A DNA stretch of 36,077 nt. It comes from Verrucomicrobiota bacterium. GTDB taxonomy: Bacteria; Verrucomicrobiota; Verrucomicrobiia; Verrucomicrobiales; V1-33. Location of the stretch: the NCBI GenBank assembly GCA_003402705.1, contig QQNF01000043.1, positions 1-36,077 on the forward strand, in the 5' to 3' direction. This document shows, piece by piece, positions 16,685 through 24,052 of this stretch. The first letter of the stretch is position 1. Each line of letters opens with the position of its first letter. The translations under genes and the position numbers were made by a program. A model generated the notes under the pieces. It was not told where the DNA came from. It searched no databases and saw only the letters and a program-made list of their open reading frames with translations.

Positions 16685-16729
16685 CAAAAAACAAAACGGC
16701 CGGACCAGCGTCTTCCACCAGTCCGGCCG
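16685..16729 (-). terminator. Rho-independent terminator of the c-type cytochrome gene
   Basis: CGGCCGGAC (16697-16705) pairs perfectly with GTCCGGCCG (16721-16729) around a 15-base loop. Read on the minus strand the stem is followed by TTTTGTTTTTT, so it ends transcription of the gene at 16769-17143. It lacks a T-run on the plus-strand side and so is a poor terminator for the hydrolase. Confidence 0.88.
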
Positions 16730-16768
16730 CCAAATCATCGTTCCGGGATCAAAATATCCCGCACATCC

Positions 16769-17143
16769 TCACTTCTTCTTCGGCTTGTGCACTTCATGGC
16801 ACGCCTTGCAGTTCGCCGCCGCTTCAAATGTCTTCGGCGCATCCGCCGCACCAGTCTCAAGCGCCGCAACCGCCTTCGTCAGCGCCTCAGTCTTCTCCTT
16901 CCACGAAGCATCGTCGCCCACCGGCGGCTTCGCCTTCACCAGCGACTCAACATACGCCTTCAGCTTCGCAATGTCTTCCTTGGTCGCCTTCCCCTCCGAC
17001 GCCAACTTCGCCAGCGACGTGTCACCCTTGAAACCACCCTTCATCGCTTCCTTGATCGCATCGTCACCAGCTCCATACGACACACTCACCGCAGAAAACA
17101 TCGCCATCGCCGCACACACGCTCGTTGTCTTGAATTTAGTCAT
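16769..17143 (-). CDS. Small exported c-type cytochrome (cytochrome c class II-like)
   Basis: 124 aa from the ATG at 17143, which begins a signal peptide (MTKFKTTSVCAAMAMFSAVSVSYGA). An upstream in-frame start at 17164 is less likely. The mature part is mainly helical and Ala/Lys-rich, with one heme-attachment motif CKACH (C112-H116) close to the C-terminus, the position typical of four-helix-bundle cytochromes c'/c-556-like, followed by a basic tail HKPKKK. It is probably a periplasmic electron carrier, but no partner oxidase or dehydrogenase is adjacent. It has its own strong terminator and a divergent spacer of 187 bp, so it is a single-gene unit. Codons are AT-richer than those of its neighbours, which is common for highly expressed small exported proteins. 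Confidence 0.85.
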   Translation of the reverse strand: MTKFKTTSVCAAMAMFSAVSVSYGAGDDAIKEAMKGGFKGDTSLAKLASEGKATKEDIAKLKAYVESLVKAKPPVGDDASWKEKTEALTKAVAALETGAADAPKTFEAAANCKACHEVHKPKKK

Positions 17144-17188
17144 AGTTGGAGGATTCATTTGCATGGATATTCGTAACCTGCCGGTTTC

Positions 17189-17200
17189 TCCGGCCGGAGG
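17189..17200. promoter_or_regulatory. 12-bp perfect palindrome in the divergent cytochrome/beta-helix spacer
   Basis: CTCCGGCCGGAG is a perfect inverted repeat located 46 bases upstream of the cytochrome start and 130 bases upstream of the beta-helix gene. It could be an operator shared by the two divergent promoters. There is no direct evidence beyond symmetry and position. Confidence 0.35.
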
Positions 17201-17330
17201 ACAAGAAATTTCGGAAAAATCTCAATCTCCTGAAAGAATCCCCGCAAGGCCAATACCACCACCCCCGTCCAGTCCATACGGAAAGCCGGACACCCCTCGC
17301 CCGCCGCCCAACGCCATCCTCCCTCGCATC

Positions 17331-18584
17331 ATGCGCCCCTCCCTCCTCCTCCTTGCCCTCTCCGTCTCCGCCGCCTCCGTCTCCGCATCCCCCTACGACC
17401 CTTCATGGGCCGCCACCAAACCAAAACGCACCATCCAGCACTCGGACCCCAACGGCGACGCCCTCGTCAAGGCCATCGCCGCCCTCCAGCCGGGCGACCA
17501 CCTCGAAATCGCCTCCGGCACCTACTCCATCAACCGCATGTGGGACGTCCAGACCACCGGCACCGCCTCCGCCCCAGTCTGGATCACCGCCGCCAAAAAC
17601 GCCAAGGTCATCATCACCCGCCCGGACGACCGCCAGAACGTCATCAACATCGGTCAGGCCAAACCCGTCCAGTTCCTCTGCCTCCGCGGCCTCGAATTCA
17701 CCGGCGGCAGCCACGGCATCCGCATCGGCCAGGTCTCCAACTTCTGGCTCGACCAATGCCACATCCACCACACCGGGGAGGTCTGCGTCAGCGCCAACAG
17801 CGCTAACACCTCACGGCTCTTCCTAACCCGAAACCACATCCACCACGGCGCCGGTCACGCCGAAGGCTTCTACCTCGGAGCCAACAACGGCGACCACATC
17901 ATGTCCGAAAGCATCATCGCCCTCAACCACGTCCACGACTGCCGCGGCGAACAAGGCGACGGCATCGAGGTCAAACAAGGCTCATGGGGCAACCTCATCG
18001 CCGAAAATCACGTCCACGATACCAACTACCCCTGCATCACCGTCTACGGCACTAACGGAAAACCCGTCAACACCATCGAACGCAATCTCTGCTACAACAG
18101 CGCCGACCACGTCATGCAGGTCCAGGGCGACGCCCTCGTCCGCAACAATGTCCTCATCAACGGTGCCCACGCCGGCTTCGCCAGCACCGACCATCAAGGC
18201 AAATCCGCCAACCTCAAGGTCGTCCACAACACCATCGTCAACCGCGCCCACGCGTTCCGCGCCAACTCATGGAACGACCGCGTCGGCATGGTCCTCGCCA
18301 ACAATGTCCTCTACTCCACCGAGGAAAACGCCATCCTCTTCACTAACGGCAGCTCCGGCGTCACCTCCGCAGGCAACATCGTCCTCGGCAACGGCCCCAG
18401 ACCCGGCACTTCCTTCGGCCGCGGCCTGACCGATCTCCCCAACCTCTCCCTCGACGGCTCCAAACACGACGCCACCCCAGCCCCAGACGCACCCTTCAAC
18501 TCCGCCGACCCCCGATTCCTCGAAAAATCCGACTTCCTCGGCAAACCCCGCTCCCGCCCAGTCAGCGGAGCCATCGCCCGCTAA
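17331..18584 (+). CDS. Secreted right-handed parallel beta-helix protein (pectate lyase / chondroitinase-like)
   Basis: 417 aa from the ATG at 17331, which begins a signal peptide (MRPSLLLLALSVSAASVSASP). Residues about 35-95 (GDALVKAIAALQPGDHLEIASGTY, then WITAAKNAKVIITRP) match the N-terminal coil of polysaccharide lyase family 6-like and related beta-helices. Repeated coils follow: LRGLEFTGGSHGIRIG, WLDQCHIHHTGEV, RNHIHHGAGHAEGFYLG, LNHVHDCRGEQGDGIEVKQG, AENHVHDTNYPCITVYG, ERNLCYNSADH and VVHNTIVNRAHAF. His/Asn-rich turns of this type occur in extracellular lyases and epimerases, but I cannot name a catalytic triad or a substrate. It is likely a periplasmic or secreted carbohydrate-active or carbohydrate-binding protein. 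Confidence 0.85.
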   Translation: MRPSLLLLALSVSAASVSASPYDPSWAATKPKRTIQHSDPNGDALVKAIAALQPGDHLEIASGTYSINRMWDVQTTGTASAPVWITAAKNAKVIITRPDDRQNVINIGQAKPVQFLCLRGLEFTGGSHGIRIGQVSNFWLDQCHIHHTGEVCVSANSANTSRLFLTRNHIHHGAGHAEGFYLGANNGDHIMSESIIALNHVHDCRGEQGDGIEVKQGSWGNLIAENHVHDTNYPCITVYGTNGKPVNTIERNLCYNSADHVMQVQGDALVRNNVLINGAHAGFASTDHQGKSANLKVVHNTIVNRAHAFRANSWNDRVGMVLANNVLYSTEENAILFTNGSSGVTSAGNIVLGNGPRPGTSFGRGLTDLPNLSLDGSKHDATPAPDAPFNSADPRFLEKSDFLGKPRSRPVSGAIAR

Positions 18585-18670
18585 CACCACAGCATACTAC
18601 GGCCTCACCGCAATCTCATAGATGCCGCATTTCGCTTGCGCGCCGCTACTCACGGCCCCACCATCCGCCC

Positions 18671-19684
18671 ATGCGCGGCCACGACCGAACGCCCACCCAC
18701 GACGACCTCATCAAAAACCTCCTGCTGCAGCCGCGTCTCTTCCGCGACTTCTGCCACGCCTTCCTCCCCTCCCTCGCCGACTTCGCCGACCTCAACCACC
18801 TCGACTACATCGACAAGGAACACCCAGGCTCCCGCCGCTCTCCCCGCCGCAGCGGCGACATCCTCATCAAATCCCGTCAGCACAACAAGGATGTCGCCTT
18901 CCTCATCCACATCGAAAGCCAAAACGCCACCCACCCCGCCATGATCGAGCGGACCGGCGAATACGCCCTCCGCGACAGCATCCGCTACCGCCTCCCAGTC
19001 CTCCCCATGCTCCTCCTCACCGGTTCCCTCCCAAGGAACCTCCGCACCCCTCAACTCAACTGGGTCTTCGGCAAGGTCGCCTCCTTCCGCATCAAATGCC
19101 CGGTCATCCAGTTCCAGAAACTCAACCCGGAACCTCTCCTCCGCAGCCGCAACGTCGCCGCGCTCGCCCTCTCCGCCCTCACCCCCCTCTCCCCCGCCCA
19201 ACAGGTCACCGCCATCGTCGAAACCCTCGCCGAATCCCTCCGCCAGAAACTCCCCCACGACGACTTCGAAGCCGCCACCGAATTCGTCCGCCACTACCTC
19301 TCACTCGAAGACTCCCAGGCCTTGCAAGTCGCCTCCAAAGTCGCTACCATCGCCACAAACGAACCCGCTCTCGCCGCCATGCCGAAACTCGTCAATCCCT
19401 TCATCCACGCCGGTCGTGTCCAGGGCCGCATCGAAGGCCGTGAAGAAGGCCTCGAAAAAGGCCGTGAAGAAGGCCTCGAACAGGGCCTCGAACAGGGCCG
19501 ACTCGAAGGCACCCGCCAGTTCGCCCTCCACCTCATGCTCCGGAAATTCCCAAGCATCCCTAAAACCGCCACCTCTCTCCTCCGCCGTCTCGACGAACCC
19601 CAACTCCTCGCCTTCGGCGACGCTCTCATCACCCTCGACTCCCCCTCCGCTTGCCTCGCATGGCTCCGCCAAGCCCGTCGTTAG
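18671..19684 (+). CDS. Rpn family PD-(D/E)XK nuclease-like protein with DUF4351 tail
   Basis: 337 aa. Residues about 10-200 fit the Rpn/PDDEXK transposase-like group: HDDLIKNLLLQPRLFRDFCHAFLP, the acidic GDILIK (about 63), FLIHIESQN (the ExQ form of the nuclease motif) and a later LPVLPMLLLTG strand. A coiled linker of EGxxxG repeats (about 255-280) joins a C-terminal DUF4351-like domain (FALHLMLRKFPSIP...LLRRLDEPQLLAFGDALITL). Rpn proteins promote RecA-independent recombination in E. coli and nick DNA in vitro; the role here is unknown. A broken relative sits at 28225-28960. There is no inverted-repeat end or partner gene to make it a mobile element. Confidence 0.82.
   Translation: MRGHDRTPTHDDLIKNLLLQPRLFRDFCHAFLPSLADFADLNHLDYIDKEHPGSRRSPRRSGDILIKSRQHNKDVAFLIHIESQNATHPAMIERTGEYALRDSIRYRLPVLPMLLLTGSLPRNLRTPQLNWVFGKVASFRIKCPVIQFQKLNPEPLLRSRNVAALALSALTPLSPAQQVTAIVETLAESLRQKLPHDDFEAATEFVRHYLSLEDSQALQVASKVATIATNEPALAAMPKLVNPFIHAGRVQGRIEGREEGLEKGREEGLEQGLEQGRLEGTRQFALHLMLRKFPSIPKTATSLLRRLDEPQLLAFGDALITLDSPSACLAWLRQARR
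19433..19507 (+). repeat. In-frame 24-bp/12-bp repeat inside the Rpn gene
   Basis: A 24-bp unit (19433-19456 and 19457-19480, one mismatch at the first base) is followed by degenerate 12-bp units to 19507. Units are multiples of three, so copy changes lengthen or shorten the EGxxxG linker without breaking the frame. Confidence 0.85.
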
Positions 19685-19694
19685 CCCCCCCTTC

Positions 19695-20921
19695 TCACCA
19701 GTCCGCTAGACACTCCTCCGCGGCCCGCCTCCCCGACACTAGCGCCCCGTTGATCGACGGCGTCGCCGTATGGTCCCCACACACATAAACCCCGGCCCGC
19801 ACCCGCGTCGGCGAGCCCTCAAACCTCGGCGCACACGCCGCTTCCTCCGGCAGGGCCTCCGCAATCACCTTCCCACCCAGCAGCTCCCATTCCTCAACCT
19901 GCGGACCAAACCAGCCCGCCAGCTGCTTCCTCACCACCTCCGCATCATCCCAGCCCTCCACCCCTGGCAAAGTCGCCGCCGTAATCAGCGCCCTCCCCGG
20001 CGGCGCAAGCTCAAGACTCACATTGCTCATCACCGCCGCATGATTCACCGGCCCGCTCCCCTCCCCGTTCAGCAGAACCGCCCCATCCGCTAACGGAGCC
20101 CGCACCGCCCCAAACGCAAACGCTCCCGTCGCCCGCATCGCCCCCGGCGCCCGACCCAGCAATCGCCCGGCCTCCCGTCCCTCCACCGCCACCACTACCG
20201 CCCGCGCCCGCACCTCCGACCCATCCTCCAGCACCACACCTCCCTCCACCAATCCCCGCACCCGGCACCCCAACCGCACCACCCCGCGCGGCAGCATCCC
20301 CGCCAGCTGCCCGGACATCTCACCCATCCCCAGCGCCGGCACCGCCGTCCCCCCAGTCGCAAACAACCGGTACAACCACGCAAACCACCGCGCACTCGTC
20401 CTCAATTCCCTATCAAGAAACACGCCGCCAAAAAACGGCCGGAAAAACATCTCCGTCATCTCCCCGGAAACACTCCGCCCTATCAACTCCTCAGCCCTCT
20501 CCTCCTCCATCTCCCCAGGATCCGTAAACCCGCTCGCCAGCCGCATCGTCAGCAGCCCGCTCTTCACTTTGTCACCCCACCCCGGCGGAGTCTCCACCAG
20601 CGATCTCAATGCCGCCACCGGTGCCCGCAACGGATTCGCCACCCGCACCCACCGACCTCCCCATCGCACCATCGCCCCGGGGAAAAACTCCCGCAACCTC
20701 AGCGCCTCCATCTCAAACACCGCCCGCACCTCCGGATACGACGTCAGCAAAACCTGAAACCCACGGTCAATCCGATACCCTCCCACCTCATCCGTCCGCA
20801 CCCGCCCCCCAACCCCATCCGACGCCTCGTACACCACCACCCTTCTCCCCGCCTCCACCAGCACCCGGGCACAGTTCATCCCAGCCATCCCGGCCCCAAT
20901 AATCACAATCTCTGGCTCCAT
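19695..20921 (-). CDS. FAD-dependent amine-oxidase-like / protoporphyrinogen-oxidase-like oxidoreductase
   Basis: 408 aa from the ATG at 20921, which places the dinucleotide fold at the very start (MEPEIVIIGAGMAGMNCARVL). The GxGxxG loop is followed by VVVYEASDGVGGRVRTDEVGG, the signature of the amine oxidase/PPOX/phytoene desaturase superfamily, and the C-terminal FAD loop VYVCGDHTATPSINGALVSGRRAAEE is present. Middle segments (RPFFGGVFLDRELRTSARWFAWLYRLFATGG) define the substrate region. Close relatives in bacteria are usually called only NAD(P)/FAD-dependent oxidoreductase, and I cannot assign a substrate. The open frame continues to 21434, but that part is antisense to the next gene. It is divergent from the Gfo/Idh gene. 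Confidence 0.88.
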   Translation of the reverse strand: MEPEIVIIGAGMAGMNCARVLVEAGRRVVVYEASDGVGGRVRTDEVGGYRIDRGFQVLLTSYPEVRAVFEMEALRLREFFPGAMVRWGGRWVRVANPLRAPVAALRSLVETPPGWGDKVKSGLLTMRLASGFTDPGEMEEERAEELIGRSVSGEMTEMFFRPFFGGVFLDRELRTSARWFAWLYRLFATGGTAVPALGMGEMSGQLAGMLPRGVVRLGCRVRGLVEGGVVLEDGSEVRARAVVVAVEGREAGRLLGRAPGAMRATGAFAFGAVRAPLADGAVLLNGEGSGPVNHAAVMSNVSLELAPPGRALITAATLPGVEGWDDAEVVRKQLAGWFGPQVEEWELLGGKVIAEALPEEAACAPRFEGSPTRVRAGVYVCGDHTATPSINGALVSGRRAAEECLADW

Positions 20922-21098
20922 CACACCCTCATGCCACCCGCTCCGCCTCCACGCAATCCCTTCGTCACCACCCCCTCCTCTTTCATCAGAATCGCGGATC
21001 ATTCGCCAGTCGACGCCCTCACCCAGCCCGCCCCATCCTCCACGCATGCTCCTCAGGATCCTCGCCGCCCTCGCCGCGTCCACTCCCGCACAATCCTC

Positions 21099-22058
21099 AT
21101 GAAACCCCTCCTCCCTCTCCTCCTCTCCGTCTCCCTCTCCTGCGCAGGCAATCTCCGCCTCGGCATCATCGGGCTCGACACCTCCCACGTCACCGCCTTC
21201 ACCGAGGTCCTCAACGACCCCACCCACAAGGACCACATCCCCGGCGCCACCGTCGTCGCCGCCTTCAAAGGCGGCAGCCCAGACATCCCCTCCAGCATCA
21301 ATCGCGTCGAAGAATACACCACCGTCCTCCGCGATCGCTTCAAAGTCACCATCTGCAACTCCATCCCCGATGTCTGCGCCCTCGTCGACGCCGTCCTCAT
21401 CGAAAGCGTCGACGGCCGCCCCCATCTCGATCAAGCCCGCGCCGTCATCGCCGCAAAGAAACCTCTCTACATCGATAAGCCCATCGGCGGCTCGCTCCGC
21501 GACGCCATCACCATCCTCGAACTAGCCAAATCCGCAGACGTTCCCGTCTTCTCCTCCTCATCCCTCCGCTTCGCCAAATCCACCCAGGCCGTCCGCAACG
21601 GCAGCATCGGCAAGGTCCTCCACGCCGAAACCACTAGCCCCTCCCCACTCGAACCCCACCACCCCGACCTCTTCTGGTACGGGGTCCACGGCTGCGAATC
21701 CCTCTTCACCGTCATGGGCACCGGCTGCCAATCCGTCACCCGCTCCACCTCGCCCGACGGCAAAATCGAGGTCCGCGGCTCGTGGTCCGGCGGCCGCACC
21801 GGCATCTTCCGCGAAAGCACCACCTACGGCGGCAAAGCCACCGGCACCACCGGCGAAGCACCCGTCGGTGCCTTCGACGGCTACACCCCGCTCGTCGCAG
21901 AAATCGTCAAATTCTTCCAGTCCTCCAAACCTCCCGTCGACGCCGCTGAAACCCTCGAACTCTTCGCCTTCATGGAAGCCGCCGACGAAAGCAAACGCCG
22001 CGGCGGTAAACCCGTCACCCTCGCCGAAGTCATCGCCTCCGCCAAAACCCCACGCTGA
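21099..22058 (+). CDS. Exported Gfo/Idh/MocA family oxidoreductase
   Basis: 319 aa from the ATG at 21099 (MKPLLPLLLSVSLSCAGNL), a signal peptide, possibly lipoprotein-like (LSCAG). The mature part starts with the Rossmann strand LRLGIIGLDTSHVTAF, then VLIESVDGRPHLDQARAVIAAKKPLYIDKPIGG, where the family's EKP motif is DKP. SSLRFA and the C-terminal beta-sheet domain follow. Gfo/Idh/MocA enzymes oxidise or reduce sugars and inositols with NAD(P). Exported versions are frequent in Verrucomicrobia and Planctomycetes, presumably with a tightly bound cofactor, but the substrate cannot be read here. GLDTSHVTAF, in place of the usual GxGxxG, is a subgroup feature, so nucleotide binding is not certain. 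Confidence 0.84.
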   Translation: MKPLLPLLLSVSLSCAGNLRLGIIGLDTSHVTAFTEVLNDPTHKDHIPGATVVAAFKGGSPDIPSSINRVEEYTTVLRDRFKVTICNSIPDVCALVDAVLIESVDGRPHLDQARAVIAAKKPLYIDKPIGGSLRDAITILELAKSADVPVFSSSSLRFAKSTQAVRNGSIGKVLHAETTSPSPLEPHHPDLFWYGVHGCESLFTVMGTGCQSVTRSTSPDGKIEVRGSWSGGRTGIFRESTTYGGKATGTTGEAPVGAFDGYTPLVAEIVKFFQSSKPPVDAAETLELFAFMEAADESKRRGGKPVTLAEVIASAKTPR

Positions 22059-22089
22059 CAATTCTTCCCGTAACCACCAACCAAATTGC

Positions 22090-22149
22090 CACAGGCATCC
22101 TGCCTGTGACCTCAAAACCAATCAGGAGCGTGGACTCTCCAGTCCGCGC
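22090..22149. repeat. Two adjacent inverted repeats after the Gfo/Idh gene
   Basis: CACAGGC (22090-22096) pairs with GCCTGTG (22102-22108) over a 5-base loop. GCGTGGACT (22128-22136) pairs with AGTCCGCGC (22141-22149) over CTCC, with one G-U. There is no T-run, so they are not a classical terminator. They look like the palindromic intergenic repeats seen in this phylum. Confidence 0.6.
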
Positions 22150-22218
22150 CACCCCCTCGCAGCAAAACCATCCCGCCATCCTCTCCTCACCACCAGCCAA
22201 CCCTTCACCATCACCTCA

Positions 22219-22839
22219 CTATCCATCACGCCAGACCATCTCAAACTCCAAGCCCGTCCATCCGCGCCATTTCGCTTCTTGCAGCAGCGACCTCCAATTC
22301 TCGCACCGCAATCCCTCAGGCGCATCATCATTCTCTGGCCCGCCACCCAAGTCACTCGGCACTTCCGTGGGGTGAGCCTGAATAAACAGTCGGCTGCTCC
22401 TGAATTCAGGCGTCGTAAAAACCCCGTAATGCCCAGACAAACGATGCCCAAGAAAGCGCGGCACCCTCACCACGCCGTCCGGGTCGATACTGGTCTTGTC
22501 GAGAACATTCACTGACGCCCCCGCCAAGTGGTGCCAGAGGATGAATTCGCCCGCAGCGCTCTTCACAGGGAGAAACTCTCCGGTCTCCAAGTAAAGCTCC
22601 AAGTTGGTCTCCGCGAGCATCGCCGCCCGAAAAGCCATCATATTCGGAAAGCCTGACACACGCAGGAAATCCGTCCCCGCCGTCCCCTCGATCTGCGCAG
22701 CCTGCTCGCCCCATCGATCTTCACAGGCCGCCCCGATCGCAGCCTCCCGCAGGATCGCCACAGCTCCCTCTGATTCGAACCGCAACACATCGGCGGTCTC
22801 AGCCACTCTAACTGATATGATGATTTTTTGGACGCTCAT
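22219..22839 (-). CDS. DUF1629/Imm43-like putative immunity protein (second of a tandem pair)
   Basis: 206 aa from the ATG at 22839; the frame is open further upstream, but that part overlaps the preceding gene. No signal peptide. I do not recognise it by itself, but it has the same plan as the gene just upstream (22844-23479): a 'GExLPV' strand, an 'NVLDK' stretch where the other has CLDVVDE, 'GVFTTP...SRLFIQ' against 'GIFGLPKHIHAY', and a closing 'WRGWTGLEFEMVW' against 'RQGYKGLVFEEQI'. That plan resembles the DUF1629/MXAN_0049-type immunity family of polymorphic toxin systems. Four bases separate the two genes, so they form an operon. Base use is balanced rather than G-rich, unlike minus-strand core genes, and fits an acquired locus. 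Confidence 0.6.
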   Translation of the reverse strand: MSVQKIIISVRVAETADVLRFESEGAVAILREAAIGAACEDRWGEQAAQIEGTAGTDFLRVSGFPNMMAFRAAMLAETNLELYLETGEFLPVKSAAGEFILWHHLAGASVNVLDKTSIDPDGVVRVPRFLGHRLSGHYGVFTTPEFRSSRLFIQAHPTEVPSDLGGGPENDDAPEGLRCENWRSLLQEAKWRGWTGLEFEMVWRDG

Positions 22840-22843
22840 AACC

Positions 22844-23479
22844 TCAACGCTTCGGCCCACTCGGTCGCTCGGTTTTCTGCACTGGCGGCACCCCAATCTG
22901 CTCCTCAAACACCAATCCCTTGTAGCCTTGCCGCCGATACCATTGGATGAAATCCCGCTCCGCGGGCAACTGCTCGTCATGCACCGCGTAAGCATGAATG
23001 TGCTTCGGCAGGCCGAAAATGCCTCCTTCCGGCAGCGAGGCCTGATGGAACGAAAAATTGATCACGTTCTTATACCGATCCCGCTCACAATTCGCTTCGT
23101 CCACCACATCCAGACAATGGCACTTCGGCAGAAGACTGAAAAGATGCCAGACAGCGCCTGTATCGGTAACGGTCATGGGCAGCAACTCGCCAGCAGCCTC
23201 CAGCATGGACCGCATCACCTCATCCTCATAAACCCGGGGAGACACAGAAAACCTGCCGAGAATCGGAGCACATGCAAAATCTGATGGCTGGCAGTCCGGA
23301 TTGCCCAGATAAACCGGAAGATGCGGCCATTGCTCAGCCAATGGCAGTCCTGCATACCTTCTAACTCGGGAGGGCTTGAACACGTCAGCATCCCCTTCCT
23401 GCTCCTCCATATCCGGAACATAGGCTTGAAATCCTTGATCGTTGTTTAGTCGAAACACCCGCTTCATCTCATCTTGCAT
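22844..23479 (-). CDS. DUF1629/Imm43-like putative immunity protein (first of a tandem pair)
   Basis: 211 aa from the ATG at 23479 (MQDEMKRVFRLNND); a start at 23467 is also possible. It is a cytoplasmic, acidic protein. The features LGRFSVSPRVYEDEVMRSML, ELLPM, WHLFSLLPKCHCLDVVDEAN and YKGLVFEE fit the immunity MXAN_0049-like (DUF1629/Imm43) group, in which the 'S-x-R...LLP...' core is typical; this is a recollection of the family pattern, not a search result. Its start lies only two bases after the stop of a fragmentary reading frame (23482-23601), the spacing expected for a toxin followed by its immunity gene. The downstream gene is a diverged paralogue. The likely role is neutralising a toxin that is no longer encoded here. 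Confidence 0.62.
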   Translation of the reverse strand: MQDEMKRVFRLNNDQGFQAYVPDMEEQEGDADVFKPSRVRRYAGLPLAEQWPHLPVYLGNPDCQPSDFACAPILGRFSVSPRVYEDEVMRSMLEAAGELLPMTVTDTGAVWHLFSLLPKCHCLDVVDEANCERDRYKNVINFSFHQASLPEGGIFGLPKHIHAYAVHDEQLPAERDFIQWYRRQGYKGLVFEEQIGVPPVQKTERPSGPKR

Positions 23480-23481
23480 TA

Positions 23482-23601
23482 TCAATTTCCGGCTGCTTTC
23501 ACAACCGGATTCTTTTTGGGCGGCCAAGCCAACTCCGGATCCGTAAGCTCCCGGGCTGCTTTCTGCAACTCATCCCTTACCTCGCTGCAGCAGCAACCTT
23601 C
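23482..23601 (-). pseudogene. C-terminal remnant of a lost upstream gene, possibly a polymorphic toxin
   Basis: On the minus strand an open 39-codon frame without a start ends in TGA two bases before the immunity-like gene. Its last residues include DELQKAARELTDPELAW and a Lys-rich end (PPKKNPVV), which read like a genuine helical protein tail. Upstream the frame is stopped, while the next frame over has another protein-like piece (KVLVDRVEKVAAAAR), consistent with a frameshift. AHH-nuclease toxins paired with DUF1629 proteins can end in similar helices, but this piece is too short to assign. Nothing coding is recognisable between 23601 and the repeat cluster. Confidence 0.45.
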
Positions 23602-23762
23602 TCAACTCGGTCCACCAAGACCTTCTCTCAATCCCCGCTGCGCCTCCGGCCGCCCGGAACCCAAGGCTCTGTGTTTGAGAAATCCCTGACATCACCGCAC
23701 GCCCCCGTAGCAAAGCCGTCCCGGCCTTGCCCCCGTACCAGCACCCCCGATCCTAACGGCCC

Positions 23763-23993
23763 AAAGGGCCCAAAGAACTCAGCCCAGGAACGCAGCAACG
23801 CGAAGGCCCTGGGATCACACGATTCCAACTCCCTGCGCCCCAACGGGGCGCAAGAACTCCCGCCCCGACAATCCCCAGGTACACAGCCCCCACTCGCCGC
23901 AAAGGGCCCAAAGAACTCAGGGCTGGACTGCGGCACGCAGGCCTACCATGGGTCCACACCACAACATCCGCCAACCCCAACGGGATTGCGTCC
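23763..23993. repeat. Structured repeat cluster, copy B plus a diverged unit
   Basis: A 20-bp direct repeat (AAAGGGCCCAAAGAACTCAG) occurs exactly at 23763-23782 and 23901-23920, each heading one unit. The first unit (23781-23851) is copy B of the repeat at 3276-3346 and has a perfect hairpin, TGCGCCCC (23834-23841) with GGGGCGCA (23845-23852). The second unit, to 23993, is diverged but keeps the same order of elements, ending with CCCCAACGGGATTGCGTCCC. The cluster fills most of the gap between the truncated genes on either side. Confidence 0.78.
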
Positions 23994-24052
23994 CTAGCCA
24001 CATCCGCCCCGCCCTTGTCCCTTCCGCTCCGGCTTTACCAAACACGGCCTAA

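Noticed and set aside
16680..16735. Hairpin as terminator of the YheT-type hydrolase
   Set aside because: The T-run is only on the minus-strand side, so it serves the cytochrome gene instead.
18671..19684. Complete insertion sequence around the Rpn gene
   Set aside because: No terminal inverted repeats or target duplications are visible, and the protein is an Rpn-type nuclease rather than a DDE transposase.
20922..21434. Upstream extension of the FAD oxidoreductase frame
   Set aside because: Acidic low-complexity antisense of the Gfo/Idh gene; the dinucleotide-binding start at 20921 is the natural N-terminus.
23763..23993. CRISPR-like array because of the repeated 20-bp sequence
   Set aside because: Only two copies 138 bp apart, each heading a structured unit; no regular spacers and no cas genes.
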